Made by a program: the position numbers and the translations under genes. Shown in pieces: positions 17,235 to 26,119 of a DNA stretch of 64,000 nt. The stretch comes from Bradyrhizobium ottawaense (lineage in GTDB: Bacteria > Pseudomonadota > Alphaproteobacteria > Rhizobiales > Xanthobacteraceae): contig NZ_CP029425.2 of the NCBI RefSeq assembly GCF_002278135.3, forward strand, positions 7,292,001-7,356,000, in the 5' to 3' direction. The notes beneath the pieces were generated by a model, which saw nothing but the letters and a program-made list of their open reading frames with translations, was not told the origin of the DNA and searched no databases. The stretch's first letter is position 1. Every line of letters begins with the position of its first letter.

Positions 17235-18017
17235 ATGTCCGAGACGCCCGATCTCATCCTCTCGACATCTGTCGCGCCCCACGTGCGCCTATTGACGCTG
17301 AATAGGACATCAAAACGAAACGCCTTGAGCAACCAGTTGATCGTGGAGCTTGGCGCCATCTTGCGCCGTGCCGCAATCGATGAGGATGTCCGCTGTGTCG
17401 TGCTTTGTGGCAGCGATGCGTTCTTCTCTGCCGGAGCCGACATCAAGGAGATGCGGGAGCGCGGCTTTGAGGCAATCGACAATTCCGCCCGACGTTCTGC
17501 CTGGGGGGATGTCGCCAATTTCCCCAAGCCTCTCATTGCCGCGGTCGAGGGCATTTGCTTCGGCGGCGGCCACGAATTGGCGCTGCTCGCGGATATCGTG
17601 ATAGCAGGTGAAGGGGCGGTATTTGGGCAGCCTGAGATCAACATCGGAATATTGCCCGGCGACGGCGCAACGCAGAGGCTGACACGCGTGGCTGGCAAAT
17701 CACTGGCCATGCTGATGATCCTGAGCGGCCAATCCATCACGGCGCGGAGTGCGATGCAGGCCGGCCTTGTGGCGGAAGTTGTCGAAAGCGGCAGGGCGCA
17801 GAGGCGAGCGCTCGAAATAGCCGATCTGATAGCGCAAAAGCCTCCCCGCTCGGCTGAACTTGCCAAAGCTGCCGTTCTCGCCGCCTTTCAGACCACGTTG
17901 GACGCCGGGCTCGAGTTCGAGCGGCAAGCGATACGTCACGCTTTCAGCACAGCTGACCAGAAGGAGGGAATGAACGCCTTCTTTGACAAGAGGCCGCCGA
18001 ATTATCGCGGGAAGTAG
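17235..18017 (+). CDS. Enoyl-CoA hydratase/isomerase family protein
   Basis: A 260-residue crotonase-family enzyme. The oxyanion-hole segments are FFSAGADIKEM and AVEGICFGGGHELALLADIV. A catalytic acid lies in QPEINIGILPGDGATQRLTR, with the second Glu position replaced by Asp (GDGA). The ATG at 17235 follows AGGAGA with good spacing and is preferred over the upstream ATG at 17202. Two LacI-type palindromes lie in its promoter region, linking it to the CoA-transferase at 9.6 kb. It probably hydrates or isomerises an unsaturated acyl-CoA made by that pathway. Confidence 0.85.
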   Translation: MSETPDLILSTSVAPHVRLLTLNRTSKRNALSNQLIVELGAILRRAAIDEDVRCVVLCGSDAFFSAGADIKEMRERGFEAIDNSARRSAWGDVANFPKPLIAAVEGICFGGGHELALLADIVIAGEGAVFGQPEINIGILPGDGATQRLTRVAGKSLAMLMILSGQSITARSAMQAGLVAEVVESGRAQRRALEIADLIAQKPPRSAELAKAAVLAAFQTTLDAGLEFERQAIRHAFSTADQKEGMNAFFDKRPPNYRGK

Positions 18018-18076
18018 CCCCCCGCGATTGGCTCGCACGCGGCGCCGGCGAAGCTCGCCCGCGCAACATGCGACAT

Positions 18077-19297
18077 TCAACACTCCTTCGGCTCGACCGG
18101 GCCGGCGCTACGGGCGACGATCTCGTATTGGCCGGCCTTTGCCACGCCAATGTACATGTTCATCCTGCAGTGGCGCTTGCCCGGCACCATCTCCGCCGGC
18201 CCGCCAGGCCCTTCCGCAATCTTGGCGTGGTCAAGCGCGGCAGCGACAGCCTCGCGGTCAATTGTACCGGCTTCCCTCACTGCGGCTTCCCACAGCTTCA
18301 GTCCTCGATACGTGCCGGTCGCGGCGCTTCCTGCTGAGAACCGGAACTTGCCCGGAAACTGCTTTTCGTAGGCCGACTGAATTTTGGCGCTCACCGGATC
18401 TTCCGCCGCGAGCGCCTTGTAATAGTCGAGGCTGCTGGCGAGGCCTTCGATCTCGTGAGCCTGGTTCATTTCGAGCGTGTTCTCGTCATAGTAGACGCAG
18501 CCCAGCTGTCCCCCATTCCTAGAAAAGCCCGCTTCATAAAGCTGTTTGAAGAACGAGCCGACGCCCGGGGGGATAACACTGTTGAAGACCACGTCTACCT
18601 TGTTGGACGTGATGCGGCTCACGGTCGATGAAAAATCGATTTGGTCAAGCGGGTAGTACTCCTCGAACACCACCTCCCCGCCGCTGCTCTCGATCACCTT
18701 GCGCGCATAGGCATTGATTGTTTGCGGCCAGACGTAGTTTGATCCAGGCAGCGCGAAGCGTCTGCCACCGTTCTTGATCAACCACGGAATGAACCGGTCG
18801 CAATTCTGCGCCGGTACCGGCCCGGTGCAAAACAGATAGGGCGTGCACTCCCTGCCTTCGTAGGCCTGTGGATAGATGTAGAGCGTCTTGCCACGAGAGA
18901 TGATGATGTCCTTGATGGCGTTGCGCATCGAGCTCGCAATGCCGCCGAGTACCAGGTCGACCTTGTCTCGTTGAATCAGCTTGCGGACATTGCCAACAGC
19001 GACGGACTCGTTGGACGCGGTGTCTTCGATCAGGAGGTCGATCGGGCGCCCCAAGAGACCACCGTTCTCGTTGATCTCGCTCGCGACCATGCGCGCGACA
19101 TTGGCGTCGGTATTCCCGGCAAAGCCGAGTGCCCCCGTAAGGTCGGTGGCAATGCCAATCCTGATCGGGCCTTCAGCGGCGTTGGCCCAGTCAGGACGGA
19201 TCACCCAGCTGCCCGGGCCGGCCGCAATGGCCGCAGACACAAAGGCGAAATTGCCGAGAAAGCGGCGGCGGCTGAGTTGCCGGTGATCATTCAACAT
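18077..19297 (-). CDS. Urea/amide-type ABC transporter substrate-binding protein (copy 1)
   Basis: A 406-residue periplasmic binding protein. A twin-arginine signal, QLSRRRFLGNFAFVSAAIAA, precedes GPIRIGIATDLTGALGFAGN, the family opening. The body has segments VDLVLGGIASSMRNAIKDI, YLFCTGPVPAQNCDRFIPWL and EEYYPLDQIDFSSTVSRI, the pattern of UrtA/FmdD/AmiC-like urea and amide receptors rather than LivJ. The ATG at 19297 follows GGGGAGG at ideal distance, so longer readings are rejected. A near-identical paralogue of exactly the same length lies at 23264-24484 inside the transporter operon. This copy is downstream of the amidohydrolase gene and seems to be a duplicate receptor, perhaps with altered specificity. 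Confidence 0.85.
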   Translation of the reverse strand: MLNDHRQLSRRRFLGNFAFVSAAIAAGPGSWVIRPDWANAAEGPIRIGIATDLTGALGFAGNTDANVARMVASEINENGGLLGRPIDLLIEDTASNESVAVGNVRKLIQRDKVDLVLGGIASSMRNAIKDIIISRGKTLYIYPQAYEGRECTPYLFCTGPVPAQNCDRFIPWLIKNGGRRFALPGSNYVWPQTINAYARKVIESSGGEVVFEEYYPLDQIDFSSTVSRITSNKVDVVFNSVIPPGVGSFFKQLYEAGFSRNGGQLGCVYYDENTLEMNQAHEIEGLASSLDYYKALAAEDPVSAKIQSAYEKQFPGKFRFSAGSAATGTYRGLKLWEAAVREAGTIDREAVAAALDHAKIAEGPGGPAEMVPGKRHCRMNMYIGVAKAGQYEIVARSAGPVEPKEC

Positions 19298-19445
19298 GGA
19301 ACTGACCTCCCCTTGGCTCATGGCCTTAATCCACGCGCCCTGCTCTTTCCTGGGGGGCGCGGTAACCGGAACGCTATCCGTCATTTTTCGGTTTCAAGTC
19401 GGCTCTTCGGATCAACTTTTTAAAATCGCGAACGAAGTGCAGCAA

Positions 19446-20702
19446 TCAGGACAGTCTGAAAAGCTCCCTCGCGTTCTCGCCAAGGATCCTGACCGCCAAG
19501 CGCTCTGCGTCTCGGGGGCGAAAGTAGCCGCTCGCAACTTTTTCTTTCAGAACCTCGCCGATGAGCCGGCGTGCGCCCTGTATCGCGGCAAATGTCTCCT
19601 CAACGTGAAGACAATCTCCTCCGATCATCATTCGCGATTCATCCGGCAAGACTTCAATAGCCTCGTGCAGGGCCAGCTTGAAATGGGACGGGCTCAACAG
19701 GAAGGACCAGCACAAATCGAGCCAAACATTGCGGTACACAAAAGCCATTCCCAACAAGTCCCGGCTCCAGGGATAGGCCAAATGCATCAGCAGAAAACGG
19801 GTCCGAGGATGACGCTCAATCAACCCGGTCATGCGTAGCGGGTGGGAGCCGCTTATGATTGCCGTTCCAAGATGAGTTTGGACTGGCAGGCCGGCTTCGC
19901 CTGCGAGCTGACAAAACAAATCGACGACAAAGTCACAGAAAGCCTTGCGCGCCGCAGGGGATGGAGACCTTTGTCCCCAGGCCTGCCGAGCGAGGTCCTC
20001 GTTCGGTTCGTCAAAGCTTAGATCGCGGTCATAGGCGAGCGCGTTTTTGAGCGCAACGTGATTGCGCCGGGCGCAGCCGGCTACGAGCTCCCGGATTGCG
20101 TCGCAATAATCGTCGAAGGTTTTCACCTCCATGCCGAGGCGCCGCAGCAACGTATGGCCGCAATTTCCATTGTGATCGCGAGATTCCGGGTGCCAGCCGA
20201 GGGCGAATGCATTGATCCGCAGGACCGCATCGTAACTTTGCCCTAGGACCGGCCGCGGATCCATCAACGGATCGAGAAAAGGGTCCGTTACGATCCTTCC
20301 GATGGCGGCGCGCCCAATGACTTCACTTGGCCATGTCGCCTCCCTGTGGCGCAAGCGCACCAAAGCGTCTACTGCCTCCCAGTTGTCGCGCGTGATTCCG
20401 GTTTCGGCGACGCCGTAAAGCTCGGCGACACCGCCGGCGAGGTTACGAACGAATGCATTTGAGCCGCTCCTCTCCAGGAACGGAGCAAGGGCCTCCCAGG
20501 TGATTGGCTCGGTAGCGGTAGATAACATATCGCCAGTCGCCTTGGGCTCGGATGGCAGGACGTGGCTTGTCCAAGCCGCATAGCTCTGCTGGAACAGTTT
20601 CAAAAGATTCACGTCCCGGCTATGTGCGACCTCGGACATGTGATGTTCATGGACATCGACGACCTGGCACGCATTCACAAAATCGCTCATGGTTTTGGAC
20701 AT
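19446..20702 (-). CDS. Amidohydrolase-superfamily (amidohydrolase 2-like) protein
   Basis: A 418-residue TIM-barrel hydrolase candidate. An early metal motif reads VVDVHEHHMSE. Downstream come GLPVQTHLGTAI (strand-5-type His), TRFLLMHLAYPWSRDLLGMA (strand 6) and RMMIGGDCLHVEETFAAIQG with a late Asp. This is the layout of amidohydrolase 2/uronate-isomerase-like enzymes. The ATG at 20702 follows GAGAGGGACG and is preferred to the one 12 codons earlier. It lies between the ATPase gene of the importer and the first receptor copy, all on one strand. It probably opens or deamidates the imported compound in the cytoplasm; the substrate is unknown. Confidence 0.7.
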   Translation of the reverse strand: MSKTMSDFVNACQVVDVHEHHMSEVAHSRDVNLLKLFQQSYAAWTSHVLPSEPKATGDMLSTATEPITWEALAPFLERSGSNAFVRNLAGGVAELYGVAETGITRDNWEAVDALVRLRHREATWPSEVIGRAAIGRIVTDPFLDPLMDPRPVLGQSYDAVLRINAFALGWHPESRDHNGNCGHTLLRRLGMEVKTFDDYCDAIRELVAGCARRNHVALKNALAYDRDLSFDEPNEDLARQAWGQRSPSPAARKAFCDFVVDLFCQLAGEAGLPVQTHLGTAIISGSHPLRMTGLIERHPRTRFLLMHLAYPWSRDLLGMAFVYRNVWLDLCWSFLLSPSHFKLALHEAIEVLPDESRMMIGGDCLHVEETFAAIQGARRLIGEVLKEKVASGYFRPRDAERLAVRILGENARELFRLS

Positions 20703-20778
20703 CGTCCCTCTCTGTTCAGTCATCGCAAGGAACTTCAACGCGCCATCTTTCGGGCGTGGGATGGCAGCCGGGACGCCT

Positions 20779-21474
20779 CTACGGCGCCAGATACGTCAAG
20801 AGCCGCGGGTCGTCGCGCAGCTGTTGCGACGGGCCCGACAGCGCGACACGGCCGCGATCGACCACATAGGCCTGCTCCGCGACGCGCATTGCGAGATCGA
20901 GATGTTGCTCGACGATGATGATCGCGATCTCTCTGGCTAGTTCGATCAAGCGCTCGGTGATCTCCTCGATGACGCCGATCCAGACACCCTCGGTCGGCTC
21001 ATCCAGCAGGAGGAGTTTGGGGTTTCCGAGCATCGCGCGGGCGATTGCGAGCATCTTGCGCTCGCCACCGGACAACGTTCCGGCCGGCTGATCCAGACGC
21101 TGGCCGAGTTTTGGAAACATCATCATGACCCGGTCCACTGCCGATCTATCGCGGTGCAAAAGCGATCCGACGGCGAGATTGTCGCGCACCGACAGGCGCC
21201 CGAACACTGAATGCTCTTGCGGCACATATCCAATGCCGGCCCGCACCCGCTCTTCGGTTCGGCGGCGATCGATATCTTGGCCGTTGAATTGCACGCCGCC
21301 CCTCCATGCCGGCAGTTCGCCCACGATCGCCTTCATGAGCGTGCTCTTTCCGGCGCCGTTACGGCCGAGGACGGCCACACCGCCCCGCGGTGGGACGGTC
21401 ATATTGACACCGAACAGCACCTGGCTGCGTCCGTAGCCGGCGTCGAGATGCTTGAGATTGAGGAATTCAGGCAC
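20779..21474 (-). CDS. Branched-chain amino acid/urea-type ABC transporter ATP-binding protein (LivF/UrtE-like)
   Basis: A 231-residue ATPase. Walker A is LGRNGAGKSTLMKAIVGELP. The signature is GTLSGGERKMLAIARAMLGN. Walker B and D-loop read LLLLDEPTEGVWIGVIEEIT, where the usual LAP after EG is changed to VWIG. The H-loop is IIIVEQHLDLAMRVAEQAYV. A GTG at 21474 overlapping the end of the preceding ATPase gene is the likely start; longer in-frame readings lie inside that gene. Last of the five importer genes, it energises uptake with its LivG-like partner. Confidence 0.85.
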   Translation of the reverse strand: MPEFLNLKHLDAGYGRSQVLFGVNMTVPPRGGVAVLGRNGAGKSTLMKAIVGELPAWRGGVQFNGQDIDRRRTEERVRAGIGYVPQEHSVFGRLSVRDNLAVGSLLHRDRSAVDRVMMMFPKLGQRLDQPAGTLSGGERKMLAIARAMLGNPKLLLLDEPTEGVWIGVIEEITERLIELAREIAIIIVEQHLDLAMRVAEQAYVVDRGRVALSGPSQQLRDDPRLLTYLAP

Positions 21475-22201
21475 GGCGCAAATAGATCTCCTGGACGCTT
21501 CTGTTGGCCTGGATCTCGGCAACCGTCCCCGACGCCAGAACCTTGCCCTGATCGAGCACGGTTAGCCGGTCGCAGATGTCTCGGATGAAATCCAGGTCGT
21601 GCTCCACGATGACAAGCGAGCAATGCTGCTTGATCGGCTGCAGCAACTCGCCCGTGACGCGGCGCTCCTCAAGGCTCATGCCACCGGTCGGCTCGTCCAA
21701 GAGCAGAAGGCGCGGCCGGCATGCGAGCGCCATCGCGATCTCCAGCCATTGCTGCTGACCGTGAGAAAGGGTCGCCGCAGCATCAAACGCGCGATCGGCG
21801 AGCCGGAACTGGAGGAGCAACGTCATGACCTCCTCGTGCAGTCGTCCCCGACTGCGCGAGAACGCCAGATCCAGCAGTGAGGACCGGGCCTGCAGCGCGA
21901 GCAGGATGTTGTCGTATAGCGTGAGGGTCGGTAGCACGGCGGTGATCTGGAATTTCAGGCTCATGCCCGCTCGCGCACGCTCTGGCGGCGTCAACGAGGT
22001 GACGTCAGTATTGATGAATGTCACCTTGCCTCGCGTCGGCACTAGCGCACCTGCAAGACACTTCATCAGCGTGCTCTTGCCCGAGCCGTTCGGCCCGATC
22101 AGGCCATGAAACTCTCTCTCGCCGACGCTGAGCGCCGCTCCGTCCAGCGCGGTGAGTTTGCCAAAGACCTTGGAGATGCCGGCGGCTTCAAGGAGCGGCA
22201 T
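21467..22201 (-). CDS. Branched-chain amino acid/urea-type ABC transporter ATP-binding protein (LivG/UrtD-like)
   Basis: A 244-residue ATPase. Walker A is GPNGSGKSTLMKCLAGAL. The signature is LSHGQQQWLEIAMALACRPR, the LSHGQ form seen in urea/amide importers. Walker B is LLLLDEPTGGMSLEERR, and the H-loop is LVIVEHDLDFIRDICDRL. The start overlaps the permease gene by 14 bp behind AAGGAG. It pairs with the LivF-like protein to drive the importer. Confidence 0.9.
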   Translation of the reverse strand: MPLLEAAGISKVFGKLTALDGAALSVGEREFHGLIGPNGSGKSTLMKCLAGALVPTRGKVTFINTDVTSLTPPERARAGMSLKFQITAVLPTLTLYDNILLALQARSSLLDLAFSRSRGRLHEEVMTLLLQFRLADRAFDAAATLSHGQQQWLEIAMALACRPRLLLLDEPTGGMSLEERRVTGELLQPIKQHCSLVIVEHDLDFIRDICDRLTVLDQGKVLASGTVAEIQANRSVQEIYLRRA

Positions 22202-23264
22202 TGCGCTTCTCCTTCAGGCTCGGGCCGAAATGACCTACACGTTCCCGCTCGCCCAGCACGAGGCTGATCAAGCCGAGGGGGCGGAACAGAATGACGAGCA
22301 ACAGCAAAACGCCGAGAATGATCGGCCAGATATCGCGATAATTGTCGGAGAGCCAGAAGCTGAGGCCCTCAACAATCGCGGTGCCGATGACCGCACCGAT
22401 CAATGTCCCGGAGCCGCCGAACAAGACGTAGAGCACGACCTGGGTAGACATGACCACGCCCAGCATGTTCGTCCAGACGAAGCCCTCGTGAAACGCATAG
22501 AGGCTGCCGGAAGCACCTGCGATCGCGCCGCTGATTGCGAATATGATGGCCTTCAAATGCTGCACATTGTAGCCGAAGAAGGCGATGCGCTGTTCATTCT
22601 CTCGCAATCCCGCCAGTGCCAGACCGAACTGCGACCGCAGCAAAAAGCGCGACAGAAGGTAGATCAGAACCAGAATGGCGAGAACCAGATAGTAAAATCC
22701 TGGTCCCTCGCTCAATTCGTGCGAGCCGATTGTCATCGGCGGGATCGAAGGGATACCGTTCTGGCCGCCAAGATAATGAGAACCCCGAGCGAGCCGATCG
22801 GCTGCATAAGCTCCGGTCATAGTACCAAGCGAAACGAAGACCACACTGGAGGGGTGACGGCCAAGCAGCAGGAAACCTGCCAGCAACAATGCCGCTACAA
22901 AACCGATCAAGGTTCCGGCCGGAAGAACGGCAAAAATCGATGCGACCCCGAAATCGCGTGAAAGCAGCGCCACACCGTAGCCGGCCGTGCCGAAGAACAA
23001 CGACTGACCCAAGCTCAAGATCCCGGCATAGCCCCACACCAGGTCGAACGACAACGCGAAGAGGCACAGGATGAGCACTCGCGTTGCATAGACAGTGATG
23101 TAATCCCGCAGGACGAGCGGTGCGATCGAAGCGGCAATCAGCAATGCCAGTTCGAGAATTGGAAGCACCTTCGTTCGCCCTGCGATGGCAGATGCCATGA
23201 CGGGCGAACGAGCAGCTTCAATCACGTGTGGCGGGGGCTGTGTGCCAGTGCCGGTCGATGACAT
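22188..23264 (-). CDS. Branched-chain amino acid/urea-type ABC transporter permease (LivM/UrtC-like)
   Basis: A 358-residue membrane protein with about ten hydrophobic segments. The LivM block SFDLVWGYAGILSLGQSLFF is followed by GLALAGLRENEQRIAFFGYN (the cytoplasmic EAA-like coupling loop) and LFGGSGTLIGAVIGTAIVEG. The ATG at 23264 overlaps the receptor stop codon (TGATG) and has AAGGAG five bases before it, so I prefer it to the GTG two codons earlier. Confidence 0.9.
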   Translation of the reverse strand: MSSTGTGTQPPPHVIEAARSPVMASAIAGRTKVLPILELALLIAASIAPLVLRDYITVYATRVLILCLFALSFDLVWGYAGILSLGQSLFFGTAGYGVALLSRDFGVASIFAVLPAGTLIGFVAALLLAGFLLLGRHPSSVVFVSLGTMTGAYAADRLARGSHYLGGQNGIPSIPPMTIGSHELSEGPGFYYLVLAILVLIYLLSRFLLRSQFGLALAGLRENEQRIAFFGYNVQHLKAIIFAISGAIAGASGSLYAFHEGFVWTNMLGVVMSTQVVLYVLFGGSGTLIGAVIGTAIVEGLSFWLSDNYRDIWPIILGVLLLLVILFRPLGLISLVLGERERVGHFGPSLKEKRNAAP

Positions 23265-24484
23265 CAGCACTCCTTCGGATCGACCAGGCCGGCGCTACGC
23301 GCGACAATCTCGTACTGGCCGCCCTTCGCCACTCCAATGTACATGTTCATCCTGCAGTGGCGCTTGCCGGGCGCCATTTCGGCAGGCCCGCCCGGCCCTT
23401 CCGCAATCTTCGCGTGGTCGAGGGCGGCGGCTACCGCGTCGCGGTCAATTGTGCCGGCCTCCTTCACTGCAGCCTCCCACAGCTTTAATCCTCGATAGGT
23501 GCCGGTCGCGGCGCTGCCTGCCGAGAACCGGAACTTGGCTGGAAATTGTTTGTCGTAGGCCGATTGAATCCTGGCGCTTACCGGATCCTCCGCCGCAAGC
23601 ATCTTGTAGTAGTCGAGGCTGCTCGCGAGCCCTTCAATCTCTTGGGCCTGGTTCATTTCCAGGAAATTTTCGTCGTAATAGACGCACCCCAGCCGCCCGC
23701 CGTTTTTGGAGAAGCCGGCTTGATAGAGCTGTTTAAAGAACGGGCTGACGCCGGGCGGGACAATGGCGTTGAAAACCACGTCGACTTTGTTGGATATGAT
23801 CCGGCTAACTGTGGAGGAAAAGTCAATCTGGTCGAGCGGGTAGTATTCTTCAAAGACGACTTCGCCACCGCTGCTCTCGATCACCTTGCGTGCATAGGCG
23901 TTGATTGTTTGCGGCCAAACATAATTGGAGCCAGGCAGGGCAAAACGCTTACCACCATTTTTGATCAACCAGGGAATGAACTGGTCACAATTCTGTGCCG
24001 GTACCGGTCCCGTGCAGAACAGATAGGGCGTGCACTCTTTACCTTCGTAACCTTCCGGATAGATATAGAGCGTCTTGCCGCGAGAGATAATGACGTCCTT
24101 GATCGCATTGCGCATCGAGCTCGAGATACCGCCAATCACCAAGTCGACCTTGTCTCGCTGGATCAGCTTTCGCACATTTCCCACGGCGACGGATTCGTCG
24201 GAGGCAGTATCCTCAATCAGGAGTTCGATCGGGCGTCCCAACAGGCCGCCGGAGTCGTTGATCTCCTTGACCAGCATGCGAGCGACATTGGCGTCAGTGT
24301 TGCCGGCAAAGCCAAGTGACCCGGTAAGATCGGTCGCAATGCCAAGCCTGATCGGGCCTTCCGCAGCATTTGCCCAATCCGGGCGAATTATCCAGCTGCC
24401 CGGACCCGCCGCGATGGCGGCGGAGGCGAAGGCGAAATTGCCGAGAAAGCGGCGGCGGCTCAGTTGACGGCTGGCGTTGATCAT
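23264..24484 (-). CDS. Urea/amide-type ABC transporter substrate-binding protein (copy 2)
   Basis: A 406-residue receptor, collinear with copy 1 (18077-19297) and differing at only scattered residues. It has the same twin-arginine signal (QLSRRRFLGNFAFASAAIAA), the same PVPAQNCDQFIPWLIKNGG and the same C-terminal LVDPKEC. It starts at ATGATCAAC, overlapping the end of the LivH-like gene by 4 bp (ATGA), and its stop touches the LivM-like start. It is thus the operon-embedded receptor. A longer frame reading upstream through the permease gene is an artefact. Confidence 0.9.
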   Translation of the reverse strand: MINASRQLSRRRFLGNFAFASAAIAAGPGSWIIRPDWANAAEGPIRLGIATDLTGSLGFAGNTDANVARMLVKEINDSGGLLGRPIELLIEDTASDESVAVGNVRKLIQRDKVDLVIGGISSSMRNAIKDVIISRGKTLYIYPEGYEGKECTPYLFCTGPVPAQNCDQFIPWLIKNGGKRFALPGSNYVWPQTINAYARKVIESSGGEVVFEEYYPLDQIDFSSTVSRIISNKVDVVFNAIVPPGVSPFFKQLYQAGFSKNGGRLGCVYYDENFLEMNQAQEIEGLASSLDYYKMLAAEDPVSARIQSAYDKQFPAKFRFSAGSAATGTYRGLKLWEAAVKEAGTIDRDAVAAALDHAKIAEGPGGPAEMAPGKRHCRMNMYIGVAKGGQYEIVARSAGLVDPKEC

Positions 24485-25344
24485 CGGTTGACCCCTCTTC
24501 CCGAAACAAGGCCTTGCGGCCGGAACTTGATGAAAATGATGGCAAGCACGAACACCAGAACGTCGGCGATAACCGGTGACATCAGCCAAGGCAGCCAGGC
24601 ACTGAACGTGCCGATGACGCCGGCGCCAGCGACTGGGCCGGCGAAGGACCCGACCCCACCGACCATCACAGCAACGAAACCCTGGATAAGAAAGCGGATG
24701 CCGAGATCGGCGAACAATGAAAAGACCGGCACGATCAGCGCGCCGGCGAGACCCGCGAGTGCCGCACCAAATGCAAAGGTGACGCTGTAGATCATGCCCG
24801 TGGAGATGCCCGAGGCACGCGCCAGCTGTGGGTTCTCCAGCGAGGCGCGGACTCGCAGGCCGAACGAGGTGTAGGCGAGCAGAGCATGGCTCGCGGCCAT
24901 GACCAGCAAAGTGATGATGACGATGACGCCGCGCCAGGCGGCGAAATGCAGACTGCCGATCGTGATAGAGCCACTGATTGGCTCCGGCACCGAGAGATAC
25001 AGTCCCCCGGTCAGGCCGCGCACGGCTTCGCGAATGATCAGCCCCAGCGCATAGGTGCCAAGCATGGCGACGATTGGAGCGGCATAGAATCGGCGCACCA
25101 CGAGTTTTTCCAGGACGAAACCAAGCGTGCCGACCGCGACGGGCGCGGCAAGCATGCCGAGCGGGACCGGCAAACCGACGCTGTGCATGAGATAAGTGAC
25201 GTAAGCGCCGAGCAGGACGAACTCGCCTTGGGCGAAGTTGAAGATGCCCATCATGCTGGCAATGATCCCGAGACCGAGCACGACCAGCACAACAATGGCA
25301 CCGAAGCTCAAAATCTCGAAGGTCGCGATAAGTAGCGTATCCAT
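24481..25344 (-). CDS. Branched-chain amino acid/urea-type ABC transporter permease (LivH/UrtB-like)
   Basis: A 287-residue membrane protein, first gene of the importer operon. The LivH signature IASMMGIFNFAQGEFVLLGA lies near residues 28-47. The coupling loop is SFGLRVRASLENPQLARASG. GGVGSFAGPVAGAGVIGTF precedes the final helices. The order LivH, receptor, LivM, LivG, LivF with overlaps throughout indicates one transcript. About 230 bp upstream is the triple TTGGGTA repeat at 25573-25599 shared with the 31-kb and 41-kb units. Confidence 0.9.
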   Translation of the reverse strand: MDTLLIATFEILSFGAIVVLVVLGLGIIASMMGIFNFAQGEFVLLGAYVTYLMHSVGLPVPLGMLAAPVAVGTLGFVLEKLVVRRFYAAPIVAMLGTYALGLIIREAVRGLTGGLYLSVPEPISGSITIGSLHFAAWRGVIVIITLLVMAASHALLAYTSFGLRVRASLENPQLARASGISTGMIYSVTFAFGAALAGLAGALIVPVFSLFADLGIRFLIQGFVAVMVGGVGSFAGPVAGAGVIGTFSAWLPWLMSPVIADVLVFVLAIIFIKFRPQGLVSGRGVNR

Positions 25345-25572
25345 GCTGCTGCGTCACATTCCTTGGGCTTGCGAGCACAGCTTCTTCACGCCGACCGCGC
25401 GAAGGCGTGAGCTACTCGTTGGAATGCGAAGGGCTGCTGTCACAAGAGCGCTCCTGGAAGGTCATCCCGGCAATGGGAGTTGCAGGCGATGGTGGGCTTC
25501 TAGGGCGGCCCGCCTGTCGGCGCTTCATTCACGACATGCGGCTCGAGATTGCCTAGATCAACGTAGGGAGAT

Positions 25573-25599
25573 TTGGGTAATGTTGGGTAATGTTGGCCA
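25573..25599. promoter_or_regulatory. TTGGGTA direct-repeat element A (10-bp period)
   Basis: TTGGGTAATG is repeated exactly (25573-25582 and 25583-25592) and followed by a partial third unit TTGGCCA (25593-25599), giving units every 10 bp on one face of the helix. It lies upstream of the leftward LivH-type operon. Equivalent two-unit repeats occur at 31134, 31661 and 41157, each ahead of a transcription unit. A binding site for an oligomeric regulator is inferred. Confidence 0.6.
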
Positions 25600-25835
25600 G
25601 GCGACCGACATTGCGGACACGTTAAAGAGGTCCTACGGCGGGTCGCCGGCCGTTCTCGCCAGCCCAATTTCGATGCAGCCAAAAGCGATAGAGAGCTATC
25701 CGCATGCCCTCACCGCAGGCTCCCGCAAACGCGCGCGTCGTTAGCGCCTACCGAACTATCGGAGGAAACCAGAAGAGCTGACGCACCATTTGCGATGGCC
25801 GCAGGCCGTGAGTTCAGCACCGAGAAGGCATCAAG

Positions 25836-26048
25836 TCATTGTGGCCGAGCACCTGGCTTGCCGACCAGCGGAAATGTGAATTCAATTCCCGCACCCGCAA
25901 ACGTGGTCCACAGAGTCTGCAGCAGATCGTCGGATGCGGGAGGCGTGTCATTGTACTCTTCGAGCCGCCTGATGACGGCGCACGATAACCCGCTTCGCTC
26001 GGCCAACTGCTTCACCGACCAGTTCAGCATCCCCCATGCGGCTCGCAA
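25836..26048 (-). pseudogene. XRE-type helix-turn-helix protein, probably a remnant
   Basis: About 70 residues with the small HTH architecture: LRAAWGMLNWSVKQLAERSG, then SCAVIRRLEEYNDTPPASDD and a C-terminal LWTTFAGAGIEF strand. This resembles the short alphaproteobacterial XRE proteins that read QLRAAR.LL.WSQ.ELA. Upstream codons continue the family-like KLTGRQ without an ATG before an in-frame stop, so the start is a TTG at best. It probably decayed together with the surrounding fragments. Confidence 0.5.
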
Positions 26049-26119
26049 TTGCCTCCCCGTGAGCTTCGATGCGGCTCTCCGCTCCCTTGCGAGTATATCG
26101 TAATGCGCGTCGATCTACA

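Noticed and set aside
23264..25378. A 704-codon frame that would fuse a long N-terminus to the second receptor
   Set aside because: The upstream part reads through the LivH-like permease gene in another frame; the true start at 24484 overlaps the permease stop and precedes a twin-arginine signal.
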